The notes beneath the pieces are model-generated. The model saw only the letters and a program-made list of their open reading frames with translations, searched no databases and had not been told where the DNA came from. From the NCBI RefSeq assembly GCF_009720865.1, contig NZ_WNLA01000001.1, forward strand, positions 558,001 through 622,000: a stretch of DNA of 64,000 bases. Reading direction: 5' to 3'. Each line of letters begins with the position of its first letter. Position 1 is the first letter of the stretch. The stretch is from Pseudoduganella ginsengisoli. GTDB taxonomy: Bacteria; Pseudomonadota; Gammaproteobacteria; Burkholderiales; Burkholderiaceae_D. Both the position numbers and the translations under genes were made by a program. This document shows positions 19,197 through 27,879 of the stretch, piece by piece.

Positions 19197-20783
19197 ATGG
19201 CGCTCGCCACCAAATGCCCCCATTGCAACACGACGTTCAGGGTCGCGCACGACCAGTTGAAGTTGCGCGGGGGCATAGTCCGCTGCGGCGCCTGCAACGA
19301 AGTCTTTGACGGCAATGCCGCGCTGGTCGATCCGGCGCCGCGCACGCCCGTCATCATTGATCTCCCTGAAGCAGTTCAAGACCGCCCGGCCGCAGCGCCT
19401 GCAGTGGCGGAAGCGGCGCCTCAGCCGGCTGCTGATACCGGTACCGCTGACGTCCTGCCGCCCGCAGTGGAAGCGGCAGCGCCGGATCACGACGAACCTG
19501 CGCAAGAACCTGCGCCGGAAACCGCTGCCGTATCCACGCCTGAACCACTGCAGGCGTCCGTCCTGGAACCCGAGCCCGTCCTCGACCTGGCCGATGATTT
19601 CGACCTGGACTTGAATGGCGATGAACTGCCTGCCACGGCAGCACAGGAGCAAGAACCCGAGTCGGCATTCACTGCCGGGCCAACCGCCGCACTGCCGGCA
19701 TTGGCGCAAGACGACGCATTCGACCTCGACCTGGATATCGACCAGCCCGCGCCAGTGGACGCTGCGCTGCACGGCGAAAGCGCCGATACGCAGCCGGCCC
19801 TGCAGCCAGACCCGCTGGCAGACATCCCCGCCGCCGAAGGGCCGCTGCCAGAACCTGCGGACCACCGCTTTGACGGCCGCCGCGAACCGACGCTGGATAT
19901 CCCGGACGAACACCTGGCCGCCGTTGCCCTGCACGACAGTTTCGAGCTGGATGCCTACCCGCACCAGCACGATCAGCACGATCAGCACGGCCAGGAACTG
20001 CACAGCGCGGGTGAACACGGCCATACGCTCGATACCGGCGTATGGCGCAGCCGCGATGACACGCACCATTTCGGCGATGAACCGGCAGCCATCGGAGCGC
20101 ACGCGGTAGACAGCCTTGCCAGCGAGGACGCCCCGGCAACAGCGTCCGCTATGCACGATGACGATGGCGACGACGACATCGTCACGCTGTCATCCGCAGC
20201 CGGCGCCAAGCTGGCGCCGGAACCCAGCGCGCCCGCCACGCCCGTCTCCGCGCGCGAGCCGGAAGAACCAGGTTTCGTCAAACGCTCGCGCCGCCAGGAA
20301 CAGTGGGGCAAGGCGTCGCGCATTGCCATGGCTTGCGCGACGCCATTGCTGCTGGCCGGCCTCGCGTACCAGGCCGTCGCCACGTTCCGCAATCCGCTGG
20401 CCGCCGCCGTGCCTGCACTGAAGCCGGCGCTGGTTTCCGCCTGCGCCATCGTTGGCTGCAAAGTGGAACTGCCATCGCAGCTGGATGCGCTGTCGATCGA
20501 ACAGGGCGAGCTGCAAACCATGGCGGACAATATCTTCAGCTTCTCGACGTCGCTGCGCAACCAGTCCGCCACCGCGCAAAACTGGCCGCACATTGAACTG
20601 ATCCTCAACGACAGCGCCGACAAACCCGTGCTGCGCCGCGTCTTCGCGCCGCGCGACTATCTGCCGCCCAACGCTGATTTCGCCTCGGGCTTCCTGCCCC
20701 GTTCCGAACAGCCGGTCAAACTGTACTTCGAACTGTCCCGCGTCAAAGCGTCGGGCTACCACATCGCGGTTTTTTACCCTTAA
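19197..20783 (+). CDS. Zinc-ribbon membrane protein, DUF3426 (MJ0042 finger)
   Basis: 528 aa. Residues 1-40 are an MJ0042-type zinc finger (TKCPHCNTTFRVAHDQL ... VRCGACNEVF). Next comes a 300-residue acidic Ala/Pro/Asp linker with a His/Asp/Gln stretch (PHQHDQHDQHGQ), then one membrane helix near residue 370 (ASRIAMACATPLLLAGLAYQ) and a C-terminal DUF3426 domain outside the membrane. Function unknown. It overlaps the usual place after prmA in this group. Start ATG 15 bp after prmA. Confidence 0.85.
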   Translation: MALATKCPHCNTTFRVAHDQLKLRGGIVRCGACNEVFDGNAALVDPAPRTPVIIDLPEAVQDRPAAAPAVAEAAPQPAADTGTADVLPPAVEAAAPDHDEPAQEPAPETAAVSTPEPLQASVLEPEPVLDLADDFDLDLNGDELPATAAQEQEPESAFTAGPTAALPALAQDDAFDLDLDIDQPAPVDAALHGESADTQPALQPDPLADIPAAEGPLPEPADHRFDGRREPTLDIPDEHLAAVALHDSFELDAYPHQHDQHDQHGQELHSAGEHGHTLDTGVWRSRDDTHHFGDEPAAIGAHAVDSLASEDAPATASAMHDDDGDDDIVTLSSAAGAKLAPEPSAPATPVSAREPEEPGFVKRSRRQEQWGKASRIAMACATPLLLAGLAYQAVATFRNPLAAAVPALKPALVSACAIVGCKVELPSQLDALSIEQGELQTMADNIFSFSTSLRNQSATAQNWPHIELILNDSADKPVLRRVFAPRDYLPPNADFASGFLPRSEQPVKLYFELSRVKASGYHIAVFYP

Positions 20784-20790
20784 CGACACT

Positions 20791-21732
20791 ATGAACCAGA
20801 CTTCCCTGATTTGCGGCTCGCTCGCAATCGACTACATCATGCAGCACGAAGGCCGCTTCGGCGACACGCTGCTGGCCGACCAGCTGCACAAAGTGAACGT
20901 ATCGTTCCTGGTGCCGACCATGCGTACCGAATACGGCGGCTGCGCCGGCAACATCGCGTACAACCTGCATATGCTGGGCGGCGACGGCCGCATCGTCGGC
21001 GTGATGGGCCAGGATAGCGGCCCGTACCTGGCGCGCCTGCAAAAGCTGGGCATTTCGACCAACAATATCCTGATCAAGGGCGACTCGTACACGGCGCAGT
21101 GCTTCGTGACGGCCGATATTGAAAACAACCAGATCAACGCGTTCCACCCGGGCGCCATGTCGTTCGCCCATGAAAACCCGGTCGCCAACGCCGGCCCGGC
21201 CCGCGTTGCCATCATTTCGCCGGACGGCCACCTGGGCATGCTGAAGCATGCGGCCGACCTGGCTGAATTGAAGATCCCATTCATGTTCGACCCGGGCCAG
21301 CAAATGCCGATGTTCAATGGCGAGCAGCTGATCGACTTCATCAACAAAGCCACCTACGTCACCTGCAACGATTATGAAATCGAATTGCTGATGTCGAAGA
21401 CCGGCTTGTCGCTGCCGGAAATCGCGTCGCGCCTGGAAGCGCTGATTGTCACGCGCGGTGAAAAGGGTTCGGAAATTTACACGGACGGCAAGCGCATCGA
21501 TATTCCCGCCGTGGCAGCGGAAGCCGTGCTGGACCCGACCGGCTGCGGCGACGCGTACCGCGCCGGCCTGCTGTACGGCATTACGCACGACCTGGGCTGG
21601 GAAACCACGGGCCGCCTGGCGAGCCTGCTGGGCGCCATCAAGATTGCCCACAAAGGCGGCCAAAACCACGTGCTGACCAAAGAACAGCTGGCAGCGCGCT
21701 TTAAGGCGGCGTTCGGCTACGCATACGAATAA
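20791..21732 (+). CDS. PfkB-family carbohydrate/nucleoside kinase
   Basis: 313 aa. ICGSLAIDYIMQ at the N-terminus, GGCAGNIAYNLHMLGG (PfkB signature 1) and DPTGCGDAYRAGLLYG (signature 2, with the catalytic Asp) are visible. The sequence style is closest to adenosine-kinase-like members. Substrate not determined. Last gene before a terminator. Curiously the stop is followed by two repeats of a 10-base unit that place TAA in all three frames. Confidence 0.9.
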   Translation: MNQTSLICGSLAIDYIMQHEGRFGDTLLADQLHKVNVSFLVPTMRTEYGGCAGNIAYNLHMLGGDGRIVGVMGQDSGPYLARLQKLGISTNNILIKGDSYTAQCFVTADIENNQINAFHPGAMSFAHENPVANAGPARVAIISPDGHLGMLKHAADLAELKIPFMFDPGQQMPMFNGEQLIDFINKATYVTCNDYEIELLMSKTGLSLPEIASRLEALIVTRGEKGSEIYTDGKRIDIPAVAAEAVLDPTGCGDAYRAGLLYGITHDLGWETTGRLASLLGAIKIAHKGGQNHVLTKEQLAARFKAAFGYAYE

Positions 21733-21771
21733 GCGCGAATAAGCGCGAGTAACCGGACCGGCGGATACGAC

Positions 21772-21796
21772 AAGGGCAGCCTGGGCTGCCCTTTTT
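21772..21796 (+). terminator. Rho-independent terminator after PfkB kinase gene
   Basis: A 9-bp stem (AAGGGCAGC / GCTGCCCTT) with a 4-base loop, followed by TTT. It ends the aroQ-to-kinase series and separates it from the convergent YggT gene. Confidence 0.92.
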
Positions 21797-21813
21797 AATT
21801 AGTGCGGCATTTT

Positions 21814-22344
21814 CTAGCGGCCGCCAAACACCATGGCCAGCACTTGCTGCGCAATTTGCAGCAGGATCAGCGCCACCAGCAGCGACAAGTCCAGATTCCC
21901 CACCAGCGGCACCACACGGCGAATCGGACGCAGCAGCGGTTCATTTAACGCCCGGATAAACGGCGCCAGCGGCGCATGCGGATTGACCCAGCTAAAGATC
22001 GCTTCAATTACCAGCATCGCCATAAAGCCGTACAAGATCCATTCCAGGAAACGCTGGAAGGCCATTAAGAGCACCACCTGCCACGAAACGCCGGCAATAA
22101 ACATGACGGACGTGGCCAGGAAAACTATCAGGAAGGCGCCAATCAGGCTGGCCCAGTCAAAACCACCGACGCCCGGGACAATCCGGCGCAGCGGCCGCAC
22201 CAGCCAGTCCGATAATTGAAAAGTGAATTGCGCCACGGACGATGGCGGACGGACACGAATAGCTTGCATCCAGAAACGCAGTAACAGCACCGCCCCGAGC
22301 AAACCAGCGATGGTGTTAACAATCAGCATGACGATACTCAGCAC
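21814..22344 (-). CDS. YggT-family integral membrane protein
   Basis: 176 aa with two copies of the YggT module, each two helices followed by a conserved basic turn (DWLVRPLRRIVPGVGGFDW and NEPLLRPIRRVVPLVGNLDL). The family has been linked to osmotic adaptation and, in plants, to cytochrome b6 assembly; the role here is unknown. Convergent with the PfkB gene. Confidence 0.92.
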   Translation of the reverse strand: MLSIVMLIVNTIAGLLGAVLLLRFWMQAIRVRPPSSVAQFTFQLSDWLVRPLRRIVPGVGGFDWASLIGAFLIVFLATSVMFIAGVSWQVVLLMAFQRFLEWILYGFMAMLVIEAIFSWVNPHAPLAPFIRALNEPLLRPIRRVVPLVGNLDLSLLVALILLQIAQQVLAMVFGGR

Positions 22345-22362
22345 AAAGTCCCTCCGATAAAT

Positions 22363-22400
22363 AAAAAGCCGCCGTGTGATTCTCTCACACAGCGGCCTTT
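22363..22400 (-). terminator. Terminator of the histone-like gene
   Basis: A 12-bp stem with one mismatch (GCCGCCGTGTGA / TCACACAGCGGC) and a 5-base loop; read on the minus strand it is followed by TTTTT. It lies 35 bp beyond the histone-like stop. Confidence 0.88.
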
Positions 22401-22431
22401 GCCCATAGGGGAGTTACCCCTTAAATATTAA

Positions 22432-23427
22432 TCAGGATGGGCGGGTGCTGGTTGGGAATGGCCATGCGGCGGCCGGGGTCAACACAGTTTTAGCAGCTGG
22501 CGCCGGAGCGGCTACGGCTGCTGGTTTAGCTTCTTCCTTTGGTGCTTCAGCTTTTGGGGCTGCGGCTTTAGGAGCTGCAGCTTTAGGCGCAGCGGCTTTT
22601 TTAGGAGCAGCTTTTTTAGGAGCTGGTTTTGCAGCGGCTGGTGCAGGAGCGGCGGCCGGTGCTGCAGCCGGTTTAGCCGCCGCTTTTTTTGCTGCTGGCT
22701 TCGCTGCTTTTGCGGCAGGTTTAGCGGCAGCTTTAGCAGCTGGCTTGGCAGCGGCTGGTTTAGCGGCTTTGGCGGCAGGTTTGGCGGCTGGTTTTGCAGC
22801 GGCTTTTTTCGCAGCTGGTTTAGCGGCTGGTTTCGCAGCAGCTTTCTTCGCGGCCGGCTTAGCGGCTGGCTTTGCAGCGGCTTTCTTGGCAGCTGGTTTA
22901 GCGGCTGGCTTAGCTGCAGCTTTTTTGGCAGCTGGCTTAGCGGCTGGCTTAGCTGCGGCCTTCTTTGCAGCTGGTTTGGCTGCCGGCTTAGCTGCGGCTT
23001 TCTTTGCAGCTGGTTTGGCTGCCGGCTTAGCTGCGGCTTTCTTCGCTGCTGGTTTGGCTGCCGGCTTAGCTGCGGCTTTCTTCGCTGCTGGTTTGGCTGC
23101 CGGCTTAGCTGCGGCTTTCTTCGCTGCTGGTTTTGCTGCTGGTTTTGCTGCTGGCTTAGCTGCGGCTTTCTTCGCTGCTGGTTTTGCTGCTGGCTTAGTT
23201 GCCACTTTTGCGGCGGCCTTCTTCGCTGCTGGCTTGGCAGCTGGTTTAGCAGCGGCTTTCTTCGCTGCAGGCTTTGCAGCTGGTTTCGCAGCGGCTTTAG
23301 CGGCTGGTTTCGCTGCTGGTTTAGCGGCAGCAGCTTTCTTAGCTACTGGTTTGGTTGCGGTTGCTGCCTTCTTTGCAGCTGGAGCAGCTTTGTCCGCTGC
23401 TGGTTTTTTTGCTTTTGCTGTAGCCAT
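22432..23427 (-). CDS. Histone H1-like DNA-binding protein, PAAKK repeats
   Basis: 331 aa, almost wholly Ala, Lys and Pro. After a short N-terminus (MATAKAKKPAADKAAPAAKK) about a dozen copies of a 13-residue unit (KKAAAKPAAKPAA, 39 bp in DNA) follow, then an Ala/Pro region and the non-repetitive end AAAWPFPTSTRPS. This resembles AlgP (AlgR3) and eukaryotic H1 tails, which bind and compact DNA. An AAGGAGA ribosome site lies just upstream. Copy number is probably variable between strains. Its complement is also open for over 1 kb only because of the repeats. Confidence 0.9.
   Translation of the reverse strand: MATAKAKKPAADKAAPAAKKAATATKPVAKKAAAAKPAAKPAAKAAAKPAAKPAAKKAAAKPAAKPAAKKAAAKVATKPAAKPAAKKAAAKPAAKPAAKPAAKKAAAKPAAKPAAKKAAAKPAAKPAAKKAAAKPAAKPAAKKAAAKPAAKPAAKKAAAKPAAKPAAKKAAAKPAAKPAAKKAAAKPAAKPAAKKAAAKPAAKPAAKKAAAKPAAKPAAKAAKPAAAKPAAKAAAKPAAKAAKPAAKKAAAKPAAAPAAAPAPAAAKPAPKKAAPKKAAAPKAAAPKAAAPKAEAPKEEAKPAAVAAPAPAAKTVLTPAAAWPFPTSTRPS
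22780..23300. repeat. 39-bp tandem repeat array inside the histone-like gene
   Basis: A 39-base unit coding for KKAAAKPAAKPAA recurs about twelve times with small variants; some units are 26 bp longer or shorter in multiples of the PAAK block. The middle copies (about 22980-23130) are nearly identical at DNA level, which points to recent duplication by slippage or recombination. Boundaries are approximate. Confidence 0.85.
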
Positions 23428-24007
23428 TTTGATCTCTCCTTCATCTAGAGATGAGAATTACGCACAAGATTTAAACCCGTCCGGCGAAAAGTCCGGGCGA
23501 ATTATTCATCGGCACAAACGCGGCGTTTGCGCTAATGAATTCGGCATCAGCTGAACTGCTGCAACTCCTCACGTTTGCAGCGCTTCAGCTATCGAGGCCT
23601 CCGCGATATGTTGGCGGCGGCCTGCTAAATCTTGTTCTTCGAATGTGCGAAAAGCGGGCGTGTCTTCAGCTCCAGAATTTCACTTCACTTCGACTTCACT
23701 TCGACTGCACGGTTTCCCTGTTTTCTTTTTCAAAGAAAAAACCGCCCGGGCCCGATTCTATTCAGGCGAGGCGGCCAGGTAAAAACGTCGTGGTCTTGTG
23801 CATACTTGTGCGTGCTCTGTATCCCATGTTGTTAATCATTTTGCGGGTACATCCAGTCCAAAAAACCTTCTGTGATAATTCACGCAAATTCAAGTTCGTA
23901 AAGTACACGAAAACCTTATTAATGCGCAACCTGCACGATACGATTTCGCATGCTTTTTTTAGGTATAAGCGCTGTAACGCACGATAGCAAGGTAAAACAG
24001 CATGCGA

Positions 24008-24034
24008 ATAAAAGAAAAAGTGCGGCTCACCGCA
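24008..24034 (-). terminator. Candidate minus-strand terminator
   Basis: Read on the minus strand, hairpin TGCGG-TGAG-CCGCA is followed by CTTTTTCTTTT. The stem is only 5 bp, but the T-rich run is good. No assigned gene precedes it. Confidence 0.4.
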
Positions 24035-24101
24035 GTAATCACCGCGCGCCAATGCGCGCACCAGCGGCATCCGATGCGGTGCGCCGCGCCACCCCGCTCC
24101 A

Positions 24102-24125
24102 AAGAAAACCTTATGGCATAAGGCT
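24102..24125 (-). terminator. Candidate minus-strand terminator with embedded stop codon
   Basis: On the minus strand CCTTAT-GCC-ATAAGG is followed by TTTTCTTT. A 75-codon minus frame (24111-24338) ends with TAA inside this hairpin. Stem 6 bp, loop 3. Confidence 0.4.
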
Positions 24126-24539
24126 TACTTTGAAACGCACTTTTCCCCGCGCGGCGCAGGCCGGATATACACTGCCGATTTCACACACGTGGTCCGCGAG
24201 TTGGCGCAGCTTTGCACACACGATGTGCGATCTGTTGCGCAAGCGCTGCAAGTCGCGCGGTCCGGCAGCATAAGCAGCACGTCCGCGCATGCAGTGTCCA
24301 GCCATCTTCAATGCATCGGCCAACGCATGCGACGCCATGCGATGCGGCCTGCCACATCAGGCGCTACGCGCACATTGGCCACGACGGCCGCACGCATCAG
24401 CGGCACATCGCGCGGGCCATGCGCGTGCATCGTGTGTTCCGTGCGGCGCGCACAACGCATGGCGCCGTGCGCGAAAACGATTGCGTGCCAGAACTATTGC
24501 GGGCTAAGCTTGCCAGCATAAAAATCAAGGAGACCAGCC

Positions 24540-25883
24540 GTGACGGACCTTATGCGGACCATCGGAAGGCTAGTGCGCGCCCCTGAAAATATCTTCAGCG
24601 AGGCGCAACTGGAGCAGGCGCGCAAAACGCGCCGCGGTTTCATGAGCAAGGCGCTGGCCATGGGCGCGGGTGTCGCGGCCGGCGGCAGCGCCATCGCCCA
24701 AGTGGCGCAAGGAGGAGCAGGCGATGACGCCATCCTCACGCTGCCCGAACACAGCAAGACGCTGGGCCAGCCGGTCGCCGCCATGCCGTATGGCTTGCCC
24801 TCGAAATGGGAAGCCAATTTGCAGCGCCGCGAAAGCCCGGGCCTGACGCGCGTGCGCCAGGCGTCAGTCAGCTTCACCCCTCTGCAGGGACTGTTCGGCA
24901 TCATCACACCCAGCGGCCTGCACTTCGAGCGCCACCACCAGGGCTGGCACGACATCGATCCGTCCCGGCACCGCCTGATGATCAATGGACTGGTGCGCGA
25001 AGCCCGCGTCTTTACCATGGATGACTTGATGCGGCTGCCGTCCGTATCGCGCATCCACTTCATTGAGTGCGGCGCCAATACCGGGGCCGAGTGGGCCAAC
25101 GTGGCGCTGCCCACCGTCCAGTACACGCACGGCATGCTGGCCTGTTCGGAATACACGGGCGTGCTGCTGTCCACCTTGCTGGACATGTGCGGCATCGACC
25201 GCCAACGCGCGCGCTATATATTGGCGGAGGGCGCCGACGGTTCCAGCATGACGCGCACCATCGCCATCGACCGCGCGCTGGACGACGTGGTGGTGGCGTG
25301 GGGGCAGAACGGCGAAATGCTGCGTCCGGAAAATGGCTATCCGCTGCGCCTCGTGGTGCCGGGTGTGCAGGGCGTCAGCTGGGTCAAATACCTGCGCCGC
25401 ATCGAAGTGGGCGACCAGCCGTACGATACCAAGGATGAAACCATCCACTACGTGGACTTGATGCCGGATGGCTTACACCGCCAGTACACATCGGTTCAGG
25501 AATGTAAGAGCGTCATCACGACGCCGTCCGGCGGCCAGACCTTGCTCGACCGCGGCTATTACAGCATCAGCGGCCTCGCATGGTCGGGCCGGGGCCGCAT
25601 CAAGCGGGTTGACGTCAGCACGGACGGTGGCCGCAACTGGCGCACGGCGCGCATCGATGGTCCGGTACACAACAAAGCGCTGACCCGCTTCCACCTTGAT
25701 TGGGTGTGGGATGGCAGCCCCGCCATCCTGCAAAGCCGCGCCATCGATGAAACCGGCTACGTGCAGCCGAAGATCAACCAGCTGCGCGCCGTACGCGGCA
25801 CGCGCTCGATCTATCACAACAACGCCATCCAGTCGTGGAAGGTGTCGCCGAACGGTGAAGTGTCCAATGTACAGGTGAGCTGA
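24540..25883 (+). CDS. soxC: Sulfane dehydrogenase molybdopterin subunit SoxC
   Basis: 447 aa from a GTG start; AAGGAGA lies just upstream. Twin-arginine signal (TRRGFMSKALAMGAG, Arg31-32) exports the folded protein. A sulfite-oxidase fold follows, with the molybdenum-ligating Cys177 in IHFIECGANTGAEWAN, and a C-terminal dimerisation domain. With SoxD it oxidises the sulfane sulfur bound to SoxY, yielding six electrons. Its stop overlaps the soxD start (TGATG). Confidence 0.96.
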   Translation: MTDLMRTIGRLVRAPENIFSEAQLEQARKTRRGFMSKALAMGAGVAAGGSAIAQVAQGGAGDDAILTLPEHSKTLGQPVAAMPYGLPSKWEANLQRRESPGLTRVRQASVSFTPLQGLFGIITPSGLHFERHHQGWHDIDPSRHRLMINGLVREARVFTMDDLMRLPSVSRIHFIECGANTGAEWANVALPTVQYTHGMLACSEYTGVLLSTLLDMCGIDRQRARYILAEGADGSSMTRTIAIDRALDDVVVAWGQNGEMLRPENGYPLRLVVPGVQGVSWVKYLRRIEVGDQPYDTKDETIHYVDLMPDGLHRQYTSVQECKSVITTPSGGQTLLDRGYYSISGLAWSGRGRIKRVDVSTDGGRNWRTARIDGPVHNKALTRFHLDWVWDGSPAILQSRAIDETGYVQPKINQLRAVRGTRSIYHNNAIQSWKVSPNGEVSNVQVS

Positions 25884-27055
25884 TGCATAACCGGATCGCT
25901 GCCGTCCTCTTCTCTATTAGTGTTGCCGCCTTTGCGCACGCTGCGGAGCCGCCGCCATGGCAAGCCATCGGCCGCGCCGCCACCCCGGCTGAAATCAAGG
26001 CATGGGATATCGACGTGCGCGCCGACTTTGCCGGCCTGCCCAAAGGCCGGGGTTCGGTGGCGCAGGGTGAACAGGTGTGGGAAAGCCGCTGCGCCAGTTG
26101 CCATGGCAGCTTTGGCGAATCCAATGAAGTGTTTCCGCCTATCGTGGGCGGCATCACGGAAGCCGACATGAAAAATGGCCGCGTGGCCGCCCTGTCCAAT
26201 GGCAGCGTGCCCCAGCGCACTACGCTGATGAAGGTCGCGCACTTGTCCACGCTGTGGGATTACATCAACCGCGCGATGCCGTGGAATGCGCCCAAGTCGC
26301 TGACACCGGATGAAGTGTATGCCGTCACCGCCCACATCCTGAACCTGGGCGGCATCGTCCCGGCTGACTTTATATTGAGTGATGAAAACATCGCGCAAGT
26401 GCAGCAGCGCCTGCCCAACCGCAACGGCCTGGTGCGCCAGCCCGGGCTGTGGGAAACCAAGGGCAAGCCCGACGTCAGCAATACAGCGTGCATGAGCCAT
26501 TGCCCGGCCGATGGCAAGATCACGTCGGCCCTGCCGGACTTTGCCCGCAATGCGCATGGCAACCTGGCCGAGCAAAACCGCCTCGTCGGTCCGGTGCGCG
26601 GCGCGGATACGACGCGCGCTGCTCCGGCCACATTGGTGATGGCGGCCAACGCGGCGCTCGCCGGCACAGCGGCGCCGGGCGCCGGCGCGAGTGCCGGGGC
26701 CACCCCTGGCGCTACGGCGGCAGGTGCTTCCCCTGGTACCGCGGCCAATGCAGGGGCGGCTACTGGTCCGGCATCCGCCAAAGCAGCGCAACTGGCAGCG
26801 CAGGCTGCCCAGGCCCTGCTCGGCAAAAACGGCTGCACCGGTTGTCACGCCGTCAACAATAAAGTGCTCGGCCCCGCGCTGCGCGATGTCGCCACGAAAT
26901 ACCAGGGCCGCGCCGACCGCGAAGCCTATCTATTAGCAAAGATCCGCAATGGCGGCAGCGGCGCCTGGGGCAATGTCCCCATGCCGCCGCAAGGCCAATT
27001 GAAGGAAGCCGACGCGCAAGCCATTGCAAAGTGGCTGGCCAATGGCGCGCAATAA
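25883..27055 (+). CDS. soxD: Diheme cytochrome c subunit SoxD
   Basis: 390 aa. Signal peptide (1-20, ending AHA). The first heme site CASCH is at 70-74, the second CTGCH at 318-322, joined by an Ala/Gly-rich linker (about 245-300). Accepts electrons from SoxC's molybdenum centre. Between the domains is a cysteine pair in TACMSHCPAD, possibly a disulfide. Directly coupled to soxC. Confidence 0.95.
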   Translation: MHNRIAAVLFSISVAAFAHAAEPPPWQAIGRAATPAEIKAWDIDVRADFAGLPKGRGSVAQGEQVWESRCASCHGSFGESNEVFPPIVGGITEADMKNGRVAALSNGSVPQRTTLMKVAHLSTLWDYINRAMPWNAPKSLTPDEVYAVTAHILNLGGIVPADFILSDENIAQVQQRLPNRNGLVRQPGLWETKGKPDVSNTACMSHCPADGKITSALPDFARNAHGNLAEQNRLVGPVRGADTTRAAPATLVMAANAALAGTAAPGAGASAGATPGATAAGASPGTAANAGAATGPASAKAAQLAAQAAQALLGKNGCTGCHAVNNKVLGPALRDVATKYQGRADREAYLLAKIRNGGSGAWGNVPMPPQGQLKEADAQAIAKWLANGAQ

Positions 27056-27074
27056 ACTCACCACAGGAGACGGC

Positions 27075-27527
27075 ATGAATCGACGTTCACTATTAAAGAC
27101 CACCTCGGCCCTTGGCATGCTGGTAGCTTGCGGCATGGTCACCATGGGGCAAGCGCAAGCGGCGGCCGGCCGTGAAGGCTTTGGCGCCAAGAGCCTGGCC
27201 GATGCGCTGGCCAGCCTGGGCGGCACTCCGGCCGACAGCAAAGACATCGTCATCACGTCGCCCGACATTGCGGAAAACGGCGCCGTGGTGCCCGTGTCGG
27301 TTGCATCCAATATCGCGGGCACCAGCGAAATCTATATCTTTATAGAAAAGAACCCGAACCCGCTGGCCGCCATCTTCAAGATTCCCGACGACACCAATGC
27401 GGCTGTGCAAAGCCGCGTCAAGATGGGCCAGAGCACCAACGTGCTGGCTGTCGTCAAGACGGCGGATGGCAAGCTGTATTCCGCCACCAAGGAAACCAAA
27501 GTCACGCTGGGCGGTTGCGGCGGCTGA
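27075..27527 (+). CDS. soxY: Sulfur carrier protein SoxY
   Basis: 150 aa from the ATG at 27075 (GGAGA 5 bases upstream). Tat-type signal (MNRRSLLKTTSALG) for export together with SoxZ. The swinging-arm end TLGGCGG carries Cys148, to which thiosulfate is joined and on which the sulfur chain is carried. Upstream in-frame ATGs would add a non-signal extension and are rejected. Confidence 0.97.
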   Translation: MNRRSLLKTTSALGMLVACGMVTMGQAQAAAGREGFGAKSLADALASLGGTPADSKDIVITSPDIAENGAVVPVSVASNIAGTSEIYIFIEKNPNPLAAIFKIPDDTNAAVQSRVKMGQSTNVLAVVKTADGKLYSATKETKVTLGGCGG

Positions 27528-27557
27528 CCCGCTCCCCACTAATTAATAGGAGCAGAC

Positions 27558-27869
27558 ATGGCAGACCCAATGAAAATCCGCGCCAATGCCGCCAATGGCA
27601 TGACGGAAGTAAAAGTCTTGATGGCGCACCCGATGGAAGGCGGCATGCGCAAGGATGCATCCGGCAACGTGGTGCCGGCCCATTACATTACCGACGTCAC
27701 CGTCAAGCACGGCGACAAAGTCGTGCTGCAATGCATGTGGGGGCAGTCGGTTTCACAAAACCCTTACCTCGCCTTCAAATTCAAAGGCGGCGCCAAAGGT
27801 GAAAAAGTCACCGTCAGCTGGCAAGACAATAAAGGCGATTCCCGCACCGACGAAGCCACCATAGCCTGA
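27558..27869 (+). CDS. soxZ: Sulfur carrier partner SoxZ
   Basis: 103 aa, family size, with no signal of its own; it is exported as a complex on SoxY's Tat signal. Ig-like sheet protein with MKIRANAANGMTEVKVLMAHPMEGG and HYITDVTVKHGDKVVL, both typical. TAGGAG ribosome site upstream. Confidence 0.96.
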   Translation: MADPMKIRANAANGMTEVKVLMAHPMEGGMRKDASGNVVPAHYITDVTVKHGDKVVLQCMWGQSVSQNPYLAFKFKGGAKGEKVTVSWQDNKGDSRTDEATIA

Positions 27870-27879
27870 GGCCACCATC

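Larger units (their letters stand above)
23428..24539. other. 1.1 kb region without a convincing gene
   Basis: The part next to the histone-like gene (23428-23990) is AT-richer and contains a tandem ACTTCACTTCG repeat (about 23683-23712) and a TTTTCTTTTTC/AAAGAAAA inverted repeat (about 23725-23745). From 24000 on, the base composition rises and two minus-oriented hairpins with T-tracts appear (24008-24034 and 24102-24125), downstream of short minus-strand open frames at 24111-24338 (75 codons) and 24308-24460 (50 codons). Neither frame has a clear ribosome site or recognisable product. It presumably contains promoters for the histone gene (minus) and the sox operon (plus), but I could not fix them. 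Confidence 0.6.

Noticed and set aside
22780..23300. Regular repeats that could suggest a CRISPR array
   Set aside because: The units are 39 bp without unique spacers and all encode the same amino-acid repeat in frame.
22445..23554. A long open frame antisense to the histone-like gene
   Set aside because: It is the mirror of the GC-rich repeat and its product is only Ala/Gly/Phe; the other strand has the ribosome site, a terminator and a non-repeat C-terminus.
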